Source of the DNA: Lineus longissimus
Lineage: Eukaryota; Nemertea; Pilidiophora; Heteronemertea; Lineidae
Assembly: GCF_910592395.1 (NCBI RefSeq)
Contig: NC_088315.1
Location: 9,426,501-9,490,500, forward strand
Reading direction: 5' to 3'
DNA length: 64,000 nucleotides
A program made the position numbers and the translations under genes. This document shows positions 53,221 through 64,000 of this stretch, in pieces. Every line of letters starts with the position of its first letter. The first letter of the stretch is position 1. The notes under the pieces are model-generated. The model saw nothing but the letters and a program-made list of their open reading frames with translations, did no database searches and was not told where the DNA came from.

Positions 53221-53484
53221 CACGGTTCCCATCAGAAGCTCACTGTGAGTGCTGTGCCACTGACGATAAGCGGATCGATTTGATTTGGATAGAGCTGATT
53301 CCTCGTCATGTGATCCCGTACTCGAAAAGCAATGATTCGTTCAATCAGTTTGGATAAATGTAGAACTAGATACATGCCAGTAACTTGGTAACTCATCCTT
53401 GTCCAGAGACGGCTTTTTTAGCATTGGTTTCTCAAAGGCCGACTTTAGGCGAGAGGGAACATGTCCTTGCTGCAGTGACTTATT
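53221..53484 (-). pseudogene. LINE RT relic, unit 4
   Basis: Same blocks as the other three; shares the unit 2 variant (deletion in GGATAGAGC). Confidence 0.65.
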
Positions 53485-54059
53485 GAGACCGCCATTACCA
53501 AAATGGCGGTCTTCCTTGTTTTTACTGGTTTTCTCTCTCCCTCTCTCTCCGTATCCAATCTGCGGTTTCAGCAGGATAACTCGAGGACTAAACAATGTAT
53601 CACCCTGAATGTATCAGGGATTGTTGATATGTGTGATGACCAGAAGTGATTTAATTATGGGCAGAAATGGATTAAAATCTGAATTTTGGCGCCGGTATTT
53701 CTAAAGTTTTGACTGCTTAATCAATTATAGTCCGAACGTCAGCTTTTGCCGAACAACTGGTGATTAAGGGGATTTGCCAATCCATTATTCGAGCGGCACC
53801 CCGCCGATGATCACCACGATATACCATACTCCCAAGCTCCAGTGGTGGGAAGGCAAACTATGGCTGAGATGACTCTCCTGCTTATTGAGCAGCACCCACT
53901 GCGTTGTCCACGCAAAGTCAGACGGCTACCTAAAATGTGGAAGAGGGAATGATTCGAGGATGCACCCACTGTTATGATTAAAAAACCTTGACGTCTGTGA
54001 CTGTGGACATTAGGTCAAGGTCAAATCTGTCGATTGTCATGGAATTCAACATTATTAAA

Positions 54060-54710
54060 TACCGCCGGAGCTAAGGTAGTCGTGTTTGGTTTTAATTCAA
54101 AGGTTTGGACTGAGCCACTTTTGTGACTTAATAACCGTTCGAGCTAAGGTAGTCGTGATTGGCATCAAACTTTAGTTTTTTTGGCATGTTTGAATTGACC
54201 CACTTTCGTTACCTATTGATGACCATTAACGCTAAGTTATTTATGTTTTGCATCAAACTTCAGTTTATGAGCATTAGATTGGCCATATTTTGTGACTGTC
54301 GCACCTTCACCTTTAGAGCTAATCTAGACGTTTGGTATTAAACTTCAGCATATGAGGAGTTGGTTTGAACTGACCTACTTGTATGATCTACTGGCCCACT
54401 AAATGACAGTTCGAGCCAAGGTGGTCGTGATAAATATCAAACTTTACTTTATTTTAGGCATATTTGGACTGACCAACTTTCGTGACCTACTTATTGATGA
54501 CTGCTAACGCCAAGTTATTCATGTTTGCATCAAACTTAAGCGACTCTGTGGATTACATTTCAACTGACCATCTTTCGTTACACGCTCACCTAACGACCTT
54601 TATAGCTAATCTCGACATTTTTGGCAACTTCAGCTTATGAGGAGTTGGTTTGAACTGACCTACTTTCTTAACTTACTGACCTACTTATTAAGGACTAATT
54701 GACCTGCCAT
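54060..54710. repeat. Degenerate tandem repeat, unit 4
   Basis: Counterpart of 4,090-4,740; shares CGACTCTGTGG with unit 2. Confidence 0.75.
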
Positions 54711-54746
54711 GTTTTCTGCACCTATATTATCTTGTCATCCTTTCAG

Positions 54747-55330
54747 TTTCTCTTAATGACGATGGTGATTTAATTCTCCTAGATGTCAAGGACGAGGAAA
54801 CGTTGCCCACCTTTGTGACCCGACAACCTGATAGTGACGACAGCTCCTGGTGTTATGACACAGTTGATACAATGAAGAATTCTATCATCGACACGGCTTA
54901 CTGCAGATCAAAGATAAAACGACCAAAAAGTCAGTTACCAACAAATGCTTGAAATGTGGCAAAGAAAACGATGAAAAAATAAATTCCTATCCCTTAACTA
55001 AGATGACATGTTTCCTTGACAACAGAGTTGTCGGTGCAACCTTCTTCTAACCAACATCGCAGTGATGGATTCTGACTCGATCATGCCATGGTTCCCAGAA
55101 CCTGATGAAACACCTTGAGAGAACATTACGAGACGAATTGATATAATCGTCAAATCCGACTTTTTGTTTTTCCAAAAATTGTGAAGAAAATGTATTCGAA
55201 CCGCCCTATAGATTCAAGCGATGTGCACAGTCAAGTCATTTGCCCAAACGAATGTGGTCGCAGTTTCCACACGGTAACATAAGGCCACATCGACCACAGT
55301 CGCATTTGGCAATGAAACGGTTAACACTTA
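54747..55330 (+). pseudogene. Possible decayed plus-strand gene fragment, unit 4
   Basis: First frame 54,747-54,952, then the CxxC frame. The third frame has an extra 3-bp loss (TTTGTTTTTCC) and a small insertion near 55,225 relative to other copies. Confidence 0.25.
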
Positions 55331-56149
55331 GTTTCTTCAGCCCATTGGCATAGGAATTAGTCAAGTGGAAATACATAGACAGCACAAAATTCAAATCATC
55401 GCAACACCATGCTTTACTTAAAAAATCAATGGTACACTGTCACTGTCACTGTTACTCTCGAGTTCTTCTCTACGATAGTCAGTGAATTTTTTAATACTTG
55501 GGGGTTCCACAAAAAGTTCTGGGAGGAGTTAGCAACTCTCTCTGTTTTATGTAAATGATTACCGAAATCCATGTCCTTGTCGACTGCCAATACTGTTCGT
55601 TTCTTTATTCAGGATTGTTTTCTGTATTGTGACCACTCGACTTTCATGAATAATAGTTAAAGCTTTTTAAATTGTATTCTGACTTCACTTACTGAACTAC
55701 TGTTACCTGTAAGTCATGAGTCATCACCACTTTCTAGCTGGCTGCAGCATGTCGGTAACGATAATTTCCTTTAAAATTTGGTGCTGCCATCAGCATTGTG
55801 TCAATTCCTTACCTGGAACAAAGGGTTACAACTAAACCACTCCAGCCAGCTTACTACAGCTAGTTTCAGCCTTCACCGTATCAAACTGCCCTTCAATAGA
55901 TTTCATAGTTAGCACTGCAAAGACATCTCTTTTCACTATCATGCCCATATCCATGGCCAAAAAGGCGAAAATATGTGAACAGGAGGCCATTTTCTAAGAG
56001 CGCCAAGGACATTTTGTTCCGACAAACGTCAACCTTTTCCACCTCTGTCGACATTATTATCCGCGGGGGCCAGGCGACATGATGATACACTTCGCGCATC
56101 ATAAAAAACCTAGAATAGCATCTCCCTAAACTCAAGAGACCTGTGTTCT

Positions 56150-56198
56150 TCATAATCAGAGTCTTTCTATACTGTATAGAAAGACTCTGTCATAATCA
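56150..56198. repeat. 31-bp palindrome with 9-bp target duplication, unit 4
   Basis: TCATAATCA at 56,150-56,158 and 56,190-56,198; palindrome 56,159-56,189. Confidence 0.85.
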
Positions 56199-56234
56199 AC
56201 TCAAATTGTTCATATAAAAATTGGCCCTTGATGA

Positions 56235-57278
56235 TCAGTCGTTTGTTGTGAATATCTCCACGTGTTTCCAATACCTTTTCGTCACGGACTTGGAAACCCT
56301 TACAATATGATAGACCGTGCCGTCTAACATTTGGATGAAGTCCTTTAACGTGCTTCTGGAAATCTGGTATCTCAAATCAATGTCAACATGTTCAATGGCT
56401 AAGGTTGTATCGACGCGGCTCATGACGCAACTGATTCTAAATCCAAAGAATGCTGTCAATATTTGCTCGTTATTCCTTCCAAGGGCCGCAGTTAGAATTA
56501 TAAGGCGGTCTGATTCCCTAAACCAATAGTTGTAAGATAATAACTGGAGATCTGTAAAGTTGATAATGAAACTAAATTCGGTGCTGGAGCCTGGGAGAGT
56601 AAAATGTTTGCTTCTTCTAAACCAGTATAAATACAATCCTGAATAATCGTTCCCTTCTTTTTCACCAATGATAAAGTACACGAAGTCTTCGCCAAGGAAA
56701 AATCTGTCGTAAGCAGACACCGGGACGTTTATGTCGATAGCGCCTTTGGACGAAGGTCTAATAACGGCGCTTTCATTCAGATTAAATGAATACATCCTAA
56801 TGACAGACTGGCTATATCGCTTGCAATCAATGACTAATGTCCCGTGTCGGAGCAAAATATCGAACTTCGACACATACACCCCACTTACACACGGGTCCGT
56901 TTCCGGTATGACTAGTTTCCTAGTGCCGATGCCAAGTCTGACGTCAAAGAGGATAAATGTCAGATACTTTTGCTCTTCCCAGCAACTTAAGACGATGTAT
57001 CTATCATAGACCAGTGCATCGCTTGCTAGATACAGTTTAGCGCACACTAATTTGTTTACATGAAGGATTGTCCTATGGGTGAGAACGAATATACCTTGCT
57101 TTGAATTCAGCCGAAACATGCACACGTTGTAATCCTGTTTACCACGGATGTCTGTCAGGACACCAATGGCGCCAGTCACGTGATTATAAAGCAACCTATC
57201 ATTGCTGCCAATTCGTAATATCACAGGTGGTAAAAACATCGCTCTCATTCTGCGTCTGTATCGTAGATTTAGATTACC
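56235..57278 (-). CDS. Type B long terminal exon, unit 4
   Basis: Intact 337-residue frame from ATG 57,248. Mixed character: the start agrees with units 1 and 3 (MRAMFLPPVILRIGSND) and the end with unit 2 (STLKDFIQ, GTVYH). The ten codons upstream differ more (NLNLRYRRR for NRKIRYRRR) but remain open to the same TTATTAAG acceptor, which supports their being coding. Confidence 0.65.
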   Translation of the reverse strand, partial: GNLNLRYRRRMRAMFLPPVILRIGSNDRLLYNHVTGAIGVLTDIRGKQDYNVCMFRLNSKQGIFVLTHRTILHVNKLVCAKLYLASDALVYDRYIVLSCWEEQKYLTFILFDVRLGIGTRKLVIPETDPCVSGVYVSKFDILLRHGTLVIDCKRYSQSVIRMYSFNLNESAVIRPSSKGAIDINVPVSAYDRFFLGEDFVYFIIGEKEGNDYSGLYLYWFRRSKHFTLPGSSTEFSFIINFTDLQLLSYNYWFRESDRLIILTAALGRNNEQILTAFFGFRISCVMSRVDTTLAIEHVDIDLRYQISRSTLKDFIQMLDGTVYHIVRVSKSVTKRYWKHVEIFTTND

Positions 57279-58338
57279 CTTAATAAGTAAGTGATAGAAC
57301 CGTTAAATATCACAGAGTCAATATTTTCAGTTTTCTTGATACCGTCATCTTTGACGATGATTGTAATATTCATCATTATTAGTAGTCTTGCCGGTCATAA
57401 GCCAGCTTTTCTTTGTCATTGGGGGCGGGACAAACACCTCTTTTGTCCTCCGTCAATTTAAAAATCAGCCAAAAACGTGCATGAAAAAGACGTTTTTTGT
57501 AACTCTTTGGAGGGACATTTGCCCTCTCTCGCGCGCCAAGCCCCTCTAGCTACTGCTCTGTAAGGTTTATCAAGACAGTCTTTCACTGACGTAGAACAAA
57601 GCAAGTGTACTTGAAAAAATATATTAGGTGAATGACCTAGTTTATAATGTCAGACTTTTGAACTAGTTAGTAACTGACTGCCTCATTCCGAGATTATCCA
57701 GCTTCAAATTGAGGACTGCCTCCTTCAACTGAGCCGTTGTATAAACCGTACATCAAATTGACATTTACCTCATATTGTGGTTAGTGTTTTCCAAGACATC
57801 CAAGGAGTGTATATTTTAAGATTTTTGAACTGGCATGATTTTGCATATCCAGCTTCAGTGTTTGAACAAAAGATGTTAGACGAATGAGAGGAATCAAACA
57901 CTGATGCCAACATATTTCGTTCAAACACTAAAGCCAAAAATGCAACATCAATCTGATAAGAGCTCTTTGGGTGTTTTGGCATATTCAACTAAAATTGCAA
58001 AACTGCAGATCCTAAAGGCGCACATTTAGCGTGGTCATCCTTCAATTCAAGGCCTTTTATGCCGACCCTGTCAAAACAATGGTTGATGGTGGCTGCTCCG
58101 AATGGCCTAATTGGTCGCCCGACAAGACCAGCAGTCATCGTCAGGAATCGCCAACACCAGTCTTCGCTCAGCAGGGACAGGGGCGGAATACCAGCTCCCA
58201 AAGATCTCGGACATTTGTTTGAAGTCCTCAAACGAAACTCGGAAAACCACCAGGTGGTAGGTGAAAGTAATTGATGCGTACTAAAAATACATTACAGTGG
58301 ACAGGTTATGAGGGCCAATGTCTCAGAGTTTTTCTTGT
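57279..58338. other. Diverged DNA between type A and B exons, unit 4
   Basis: Similarity to the other units drops sharply here. Empty site of the SANT element at about 57,506 (AACTCTTTGGAGGG). A plus-strand frame at 58,059-58,274 (KQWLMVAAPNGLIG...) is more open than its counterparts but has no recognised domain. Confidence 0.5.
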
Positions 58339-59298
58339 TCAGTCTGCTCTTGTATATCTAACCACATACTTTGTGTTTGATTTAAAAGGTTTTGAACGAA
58401 TCATGTGCAATATTTGCCCCTTCTCATTGATGTAAACAAGTTTGCCAGAATATTTTTCAAGACTTATGTGTGTGCAGATTTTTCTTATGTAGGCCTTTTG
58501 TAGAGGCTTGTTTTTGTTACACTCAATGACAAACCCAAAGCTTACTATCAGCCCGCTCTGATATTTTTTCAAGAGGACAAATTTAACTCCATAGTTTGGG
58601 TTTGATAAGATGCCAAACGATTTTGCCCCGCCTGAGTTGCCTTGGATTAAGTGTGTCTTTAGTAAGCTATACCCGGATGATTGCCCTTGCTTGTAATGAT
58701 ATACAGCCACAGTTAAATAGTTTTCACGCTGATATATAAAACCAACTGCGAATAAGTTGTGGTCGAACCAGGTTGGCTTTACTCGGTCAACATGAGGAAA
58801 GTGAAGATGCGTTTTATTAGTTAACCGTAGAACAGGCTCTGAGCCTGATTCTACGTAGTAGTCAAACAAAAAAATACTCTGGGAACCATCAACGCACATC
58901 ATGAAGGCCTTTTCAGCAAAGTTTAAAAGTAAAACCACGGTATATATGGGGTAGTTTACTTCTTTTTCGAGACACTGCCTGCCCTCCTTGGGCAGAATTA
59001 GACTACCGTTTACAATACCCTTTGTAAAATCATACATGTAGACTTCAGGGCCATCAAAAATCAAGAGGAACTTATCAAAGTAGGTAAATGATCCTCTCGG
59101 CTTTCGCAGGAAATATGAGCCATTATATTTCACCCGAAACACATGAGTATTTGGCTTATACTCGTAAATTAAAAAGTAAAAATATCCTGAATTTTCCACG
59201 TATCTTGCTATAAGATACTCGAGGTTGCGGTGGTAATCTGTGACATGTTTGGGTGGTATGAGTACTGCTGGGGGACCCTGTGTGTACATGTACCTGTG
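58339..59298 (-). CDS. Type A long terminal exon, unit 4 (diverged)
   Basis: Intact 316-residue frame from ATG 59,289, acceptor TTTTGTTTAG before CAC AGG TAC ATG. It is the most divergent intact type A copy (GPPAVLIPPKHV, RYVENSGYFYF, FLRKPRGSFTYF, KLVYINEKGQILHMI) and groups with the 14.7 kb pseudogene. All three sequons are retained. Its own upstream cassettes carry damaged exons, so expression may depend on other 5' exons. Confidence 0.65.
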   Translation of the reverse strand, partial: HRYMYTQGPPAVLIPPKHVTDYHRNLEYLIARYVENSGYFYFLIYEYKPNTHVFRVKYNGSYFLRKPRGSFTYFDKFLLIFDGPEVYMYDFTKGIVNGSLILPKEGRQCLEKEVNYPIYTVVLLLNFAEKAFMMCVDGSQSIFLFDYYVESGSEPVLRLTNKTHLHFPHVDRVKPTWFDHNLFAVGFIYQRENYLTVAVYHYKQGQSSGYSLLKTHLIQGNSGGAKSFGILSNPNYGVKFVLLKKYQSGLIVSFGFVIECNKNKPLQKAYIRKICTHISLEKYSGKLVYINEKGQILHMIRSKPFKSNTKYVVRYTRAD

Positions 59299-59469
59299 CT
59301 AAACAAAATATCTGAGACGTCATCGAACCATTCACCTCTTCAATCATAATCAGTGATATCCTTTGTTCGACGCCACTATGAATGCTCGCTGTAAATAATG
59401 GCTTTGCAGTAATCGGTGTAATACCACACATTTACCTACAAGGACCACCTATCACCACCACCCGGCTTT

Positions 59470-60180
59470 ACACATTTGGCTTTCTCCCGCTTCATTGCTG
59501 AAACCAGTCTGACTTAAGGGTCTCTTTCCCACTTTTATGCCGGATAATAAGCCAAATCTGAGATACGTGTACATGTCGATCCAATACTGTGTTGGGTATT
59601 CTAATAGTACTGAATGGCACCATCTGGAATGTCTGGTCTGATTTCCGAAATAGCGCTAAAATCGTGCGTTCTTACTTATTATGGGGGGGGGGGGGCACCT
59701 AAGAATCCTCTCCCCGAACCGTGTTGTCCTTGGCTTTGTGAGGCTGTCATATTGCCGAGGGCACTGTCCTGCAAGAACAAGAAGACGAAGGACCAATAAT
59801 GAAAGAGGATTCGTGATCATTCCTCAGATTGTAACTGTGTACGAACATATAGATCGTTCGACATCCCTATTACATTCAAGCACAGCATCAGGTATGGTTC
59901 TTCCAAAAGAAATGATTAGCTGATGCCTTCTGTACAAATTGTTCACACTGTGAATACTGATAATGACGACTATATCAGGGAAACCGCGAGACCTACTGAC
60001 CAGACTCAGGGAATATCTAACAGATGTCACAGGACTGAGAAAGGTTATCAACACTTGAGCCACCGAGTCAGGTGATCGTCATGGACAACGAACATGTTGC
60101 CAATCGGAAGGACACGAAGGTGATCACCAAAGAGGATAAATAGAGATGAAAAAACGAGGGTGCATATGCCCCCGACCCCC
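59470..60180. other. Intron 2 region, unit 4
   Basis: Counterpart of the 15.7-16.4 kb remnant. Contains a G-run at 59,684-59,696 and a broken C-run near 60,168. No gene. Confidence 0.5.
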
Positions 60181-60380
60181 TCATCACGCATATGACAGCT
60201 TCGAGAGGCAAGAAAAGTAGCAGGATAGAACTTCCGTTGATGGCGCAGGAAATCAGACCAGTTGATGTATCCGAGAGAGAATGGAAAAGACAGGGATGGC
60301 AAACTAATTGAATCAAGATCAAAAGAACCTGGTTGACGATTTCAAAGAGATCAGATGAAGGAGTTTGATGTCTTGTTTAC

Positions 60381-60566
60381 CTCCTTATGAAGCTTTCTTG
60401 ATCCCTGATGGTCATCAAGATCCCCCTTTTCAATACACCTCCCCCTCCGCTTACTCAATTGGCAATAAATGTCTCCGTCATTCCAGTGATTAACAGTGAG
60501 ACATCCTTTTATAAGACACACGGCGACACACCCTATTTTGCTTAATGTTTGGCCCTTCACGTTGCA
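60381..60566 (-). pseudogene. Truncated PAN exon, unit 4 proximal
   Basis: Retains CNVKGQTLSKIGCVAVC, KGCLTVNHW, YCQL and RGRC plus a donor (GAG/GTAAAC at 60,380), but the N-terminal part of the domain, its acceptor and the signal exon are removed by a deletion joining the leader to the middle of the exon. The TATA box and upstream ORF remain upstream. Confidence 0.7.
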
Positions 60567-60882
60567 GATGATTAAACTCTTTAAGTATGGTTTGACAGCC
60601 AAATTGCATTTTCCTCGCAGAATACGGAATTTGACTATCGAACCATGCCAATGATACAGCAAGGGTGAGTGATGCCTGCTGACTGTAGTTGGAGAAGCTG
60701 GTTCTTTAGTTTAAACATTTAGTTTCGACCCAACAATCGTTGCAGTCACTACGCCATTCGAATGTGAAGACCATGTGACGAAGTGACCGGAGATCATGAC
60801 AGCTCAAAATGTCATTTTGGGACTCACGTCATACTACGGGTCTCACGTGAAAATGGTCACAGTGTATAAAAAAAGACCATTG

Positions 60883-60891
60883 CTATTTATA
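60883..60891 (-). promoter_or_regulatory. TATA box, unit 4 proximal
   Basis: TATAAATAG. The distance to the exon is shortened by the deletion. Confidence 0.5.
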
Positions 60892-61439
60892 CGCGAGTTT
60901 CGTAATGCAATTGCTTCGCAACACCCACCCTCTGAAGTTCAATATTCTTAGTATTCGTTAATTCTTGATTCTGCGCATTTCAATTTCAGCTGTGGTTTAT
61001 CCCCAAGACATGAAAAGCTGATACATTCCGTGCAAAGTGCGCAATCTATGAAAGCTGATAACGACTACATCCGGGAAACTGCAGAGTCCTGTTGACCTGA
61101 CTCGGGGAACATCTAACAAATGTCAACAACGGGACACTGCCAGGGAGTCAACACTTGAGCCAACGAGTTAGGTGTTCATCATTGCAGCGGCGTAGCTACT
61201 TTTTTGGTCGGGGGAGGGGCGGCAAAATGACAGACAACGAATCTAAAGGGCCGAGTTCAAGAACAAGTAGCAGGAGAAAACTTCCGTTGGCGGCGCCGGA
61301 AATCTGACGAGTTGATGCCTTCGAGTGAAAACGGAAATTACTGAGATGGTCAACTATTTGAATCAAGCTCCAAACAACCTTCTTGACAATTTGACATGTT
61401 CAAAAGATATCAAATGAAGTTGTTTTGATGGCCTATTAC

Positions 61440-61676
61440 CTTCTTTTGAAGCATTCGTGATCCCTGATGGTAACCAAGCTCACCCTTTTCCATACACCTC
61501 CCCCTACGCTTACTCAATTCGCAATCTCCGACGTGCCAATAATTAACAGTGAGACATTTTGTTGCTTTTGTTATCAGACATATGGCAACACACATGATTT
61601 GGCTTAATGTTTGGCCCTTCATTTTTAGATCGACATGTTTAAAAACCAAGTTATCGACAACATGTTCAAAAACCGC
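61440..61676 (-). CDS. PAN/apple-like exon, unit 4 distal, altered spacing
   Basis: Same length, but compensating changes alter the pattern: LITKATKC in place of LITKGC (two residues added) and HVGDCEL in place of HVGDSYCEL (two lost). Reading frame and donor are kept. The matching signal exon is broken: its ATG near 61,899 is followed at once by TAA. Confidence 0.5.
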
Positions 61677-62200
61677 CTGTCTCTGAGCAACACCCATGCT
61701 GATCTCTTTATCTCTGATTCATTCCCATTTCAGTGTCCTATGAATAAAATGTAACATTAGACGAATGTCTTCTGGTAACGATAAGGAAGTGTATCAAACT
61801 TTCTTCGTCCCATAGAGGTACTTTGCTATTATATCTGCTAATCGGGATGACCAAAGCGCTTCTCAATATAGACGTTACAGATAATTTAATTTTACATTCT
61901 TCTAAAACGACGCTTAAAGTTTGGTTTGACAGGCAAATTGTGTTTTCCCAGCAGAATACGGAATTTGCCTATCGAACCATGCCAATGATACAGCAGGGGT
62001 GAGTCATGCCTGCTGACTGTAGTTAGAGAAGCTAGTTCTTTAGTTTCGATCCATCAATGGATGCAGTCACTAAGCCATTCGAATGTGAAGACCAAATGAC
62101 GAAGTGACCGGAGACCATGATAACTCAAAATGACATTTTGGGACTCACGTCATACGGGTCTCGCGTGAAAATGGTCACAGTGTATAAAATTAGACTGTGG

Positions 62201-62209
62201 CTATTTATA
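62201..62209 (-). promoter_or_regulatory. TATA box, unit 4 distal
   Basis: TATAAATAG, 504 bp upstream of the PAN ATG at 61,697. Confidence 0.55.
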
Positions 62210-62639
62210 CGTGAGTCCCGTGATGCAATTTCTTTGTAACACTGTTTTTTAAGAAAGGCCTCATTTATAAATTTCGGCCCCTACCAAACCCTATAATACT
62301 AAATACTATACCCCAAATGCTATTCCTAACCCTCTGTTTAAACCTCTTTGAAAACGGCGTTATTCGCTATTTAGCGCGCCCATCCCTTGGCGTTAGTCTT
62401 TCCGCAATGCCGTTCCTCGCCCCCGCGCAGCGCGTCGTCGCCAATGCATGGATCCGCTCAAAGCGATAGTTTCACGGAGAGCTTATACCTGGATCCAGTT
62501 GAGATTTAAATGGGAATAGCTTGATAGTTCAGACTTTGAATTGTTTTTAATCTCATTTGGAACTCGTTGGGTGGAAGGTGACTCGGTAGCCTGGTATGTG
62601 ATGCCTAACCTTTCGTTTGGTTAAAACTTGTACATGTAC

Positions 62640-62830
62640 CTTAAAAACGCCTTTGTTTCTGCCAACGAGCAAGACTTCCTAAAGGAAAATGCCTTTCAAA
62701 ATGATCGGTTACGTACGTTATTCAAACATTTTGTGAGAGCATGATGTCAACATCTCTAGTCACTTGGGAAAAATGTAAAGTTTTAGACTATACTTGGAAT
62801 CTAAATTGTACTTATACGAAGTGGCCGTAA
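62640..62830 (+). other. Plus-strand open frames, unit 4 (diverged)
   Basis: The first frame still reads KNAFVSANEQDFLKEN and ends FKHFVRA. The second (MMSTSLVTWEKCKVLD) stops early at KWP. Preservation of the first frame in this diverged unit is the best argument that it codes. Confidence 0.3.
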
Positions 62831-62936
62831 GAAATAAATGACTCAGGTCTCACTCTACAGTTTCAAAATCGTGTGTCCATCCCCGAACGTAGTTCGTTTT
62901 TAAATGGTGTGTTCCTTTGAATTATCCGTCCTATGT

Positions 62937-63604
62937 CTACTGATCGAGATACAGTTTATTGTCCAGAACAGCCTTAGTGAGGTATAGAGCTACAGAGATC
63001 TGCATTCTATCAACCAAAATGCGCTGGCACAATGATTTCTTGATGCGACTGGGGCGTTTAGTGACACAGAACGTGGTACAGCGTGCGTTCTCCCGCCAAA
63101 ATGATACGTGCGTTTTGGGGTATTCTTGATTCAACTGACGAATAGACCGCTTTGCGTTGTTTCGACCCCGGATTTTTTCGCATGCTGGTTAGCTTATGTG
63201 TCAGAAATGTTTTCTTTCCGAGTATATGGGGCGCCAACTAAGCAGAGCTCGAGAAATGTTTGGCGCCACTTACTGGTATTAAAACGAATTAAATGCACTG
63301 AAAGGGCCTTAGAAAGTTTCATAGGACTCTGTCTCCATGAAAATCTGCAGGTATGGGTATCTGGTGCAGCAGTATATTAGTTTCAGCATACATCTGAGTG
63401 ATTCCCTGCTGGTCACACCAGGCGCTGGTTTGACTTCCGCTTCACACGTGCATTTTTGGGTGTTATTCATTTAACGGACAAATAGACCGCTTTGCGCTGT
63501 CTTGACCGCGGATTTTTTTCTAAAATTCAAAACTACATTAAATATGTGAGCTTATGTGCCAGAAAAATTATTGAATATTGTTGCCTGATTTTTGACCGAT
63601 TGGC
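62937..63604. other. End of unit 4, no recognised gene
   Basis: Counterpart of 25,321-25,700 with additional sequence. A 65-codon minus-strand frame at 63,134-62,937 (CVTKRPSRIKKSLCQ) is open but unrecognised and is not maintained in unit 2. Confidence 0.5.
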
Positions 63605-64000
63605 CGAATCTGGGTAGTATCGATTGTGGCGCCACCTACTGTTATCAAAACCAATTAAATGCACTGAAAGTGCCTTAGAAAACTTCGTTGGGACTCTGCC
63701 TCCATCGGGTTAGGGTATCTGGTGCCAGTAGTTTGGTCTCAGTATGCATCTGGGTGATGCCTTGTGTGTCACACCAGGCACTGATTTGACGTCACGTCTG
63801 ATGGCCTTAATGAACGTGTGGAGAGGGACCACATTGCCTGATCAAAGACAGGAGTGAATAGAAAAAGCACGATTGAAAATCAGAAATAAACACAAACCAC
63901 GATAAAAGGCAACAAGTTGATAGCAAGAAATACATTCGATAGAGGTAGCACAACAAGAGCACTCGAGAAGAATATTTTTTTTATTCCACACCAAATCCCA
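63605..64000. repeat. Start of a further, diverged unit
   Basis: Matches 765-1,170 with many substitutions (TGCACTGAAAGTGCCTTAGA, GGTGCCAGTAGTTTGGTCTC shared). No DIRS sequence precedes it. Confidence 0.8.

Larger units (their letters stand above)
36316..63604. repeat. Segmental duplication, right copy
   Basis: Second copy of 1-25,700 containing units 3 and 4. Differences from the left copy: about 420 bp retained near 39.2-39.6 kb, the MULE-like insertion (50,691-51,697), loss of 1.39 kb at 52,231, loss of the 31-bp palindrome in unit 3, and strong divergence after about 57,280. Unit DNA runs on without a DIRS insertion at its right end. Confidence 0.93.

Noticed and set aside
1-64000. CRISPR array, operons or prophage
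   Set aside because: No short direct repeats with unique spacers and no bacterial gene organisation were seen on either strand.

Overview
The window is eukaryotic, most likely nuclear DNA of a marine invertebrate. Support: spliceosomal introns, a DIRS-type tyrosine-recombinase retrotransposon, PIF/Harbinger DNA transposons, a MULE-like element, a LINE relic, TATA-box promoters, and no bacterial-style operons or Shine-Dalgarno sites. Amphioxus, hemichordate, echinoderm, mollusc and cnidarian cannot be told apart by eye. No rRNA, tRNA or CRISPR was recognised.

Most of the window is a tandem segmental array. Bases 1-25,700 (left copy) recur at 36,316-63,604 (right copy), and each copy holds two related units of about 13 kb. 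Unit 1 is about 2.9-14.6 kb, unit 2 about 16-25.7 kb, unit 3 about 39.2-52.2 kb, unit 4 about 52.2-63.6 kb. A further diverged unit begins near 63,605. Units 1 and 3 are nearly identical. Unit 4 is a mosaic: it matches unit 2 up to about 57,280 and is clearly diverged beyond that.

The genes in the units lie on the minus strand. From 5' to 3' a unit holds one or two promoter/PAN cassettes, then a long exon ending a 316-residue frame (type A), then a second long exon ending a 337-residue frame (type B). A cassette is a TATAAATAG box, a conserved 25-codon upstream ORF, a possible 25-residue signal exon, and a 79-codon exon with a PAN/apple cysteine pattern. Types A and B look like distant paralogues with a beta-propeller-like strand pattern and no family I recognise. 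The PAN donor and both long-exon acceptors are phase 0, so a PAN exon could join either long exon. There are four intact type B exons, four intact type A exons, one type A pseudogene (14.7 kb), and seven PAN exons, one truncated.

Between units 2 and 3 lies an 11.4 kb composite insertion (about 25,707-37,074). It is a minus-strand DIRS-like retrotransposon with inverted terminal repeats, an internal complementary region resembling a circle junction, a TATA promoter, a gag interrupted by an intron, RT-RNase H, and a tyrosine recombinase, with several lesions in pol and the recombinase. Nested in its 5' leader on the opposite strand is a Harbinger element (33,282-36,406) with an apparently intact three-exon DDE transposase. 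Bases 1-759 are the 5' end of a second such composite, cut by the window edge.

Smaller insertions and deletions date the duplications. They are a SANT-domain Harbinger-type element in units 1 and 3 only, a 1,007-bp MULE-like element with 9-bp target duplication in unit 3 only, a 31-bp palindrome with 9-bp target duplication missing only from unit 3, a fold-back element eroded differently in the two copies, and a 1.39 kb microhomology deletion in the right copy. All gene models are inferred from reading frames and splice signals, with no transcript evidence.
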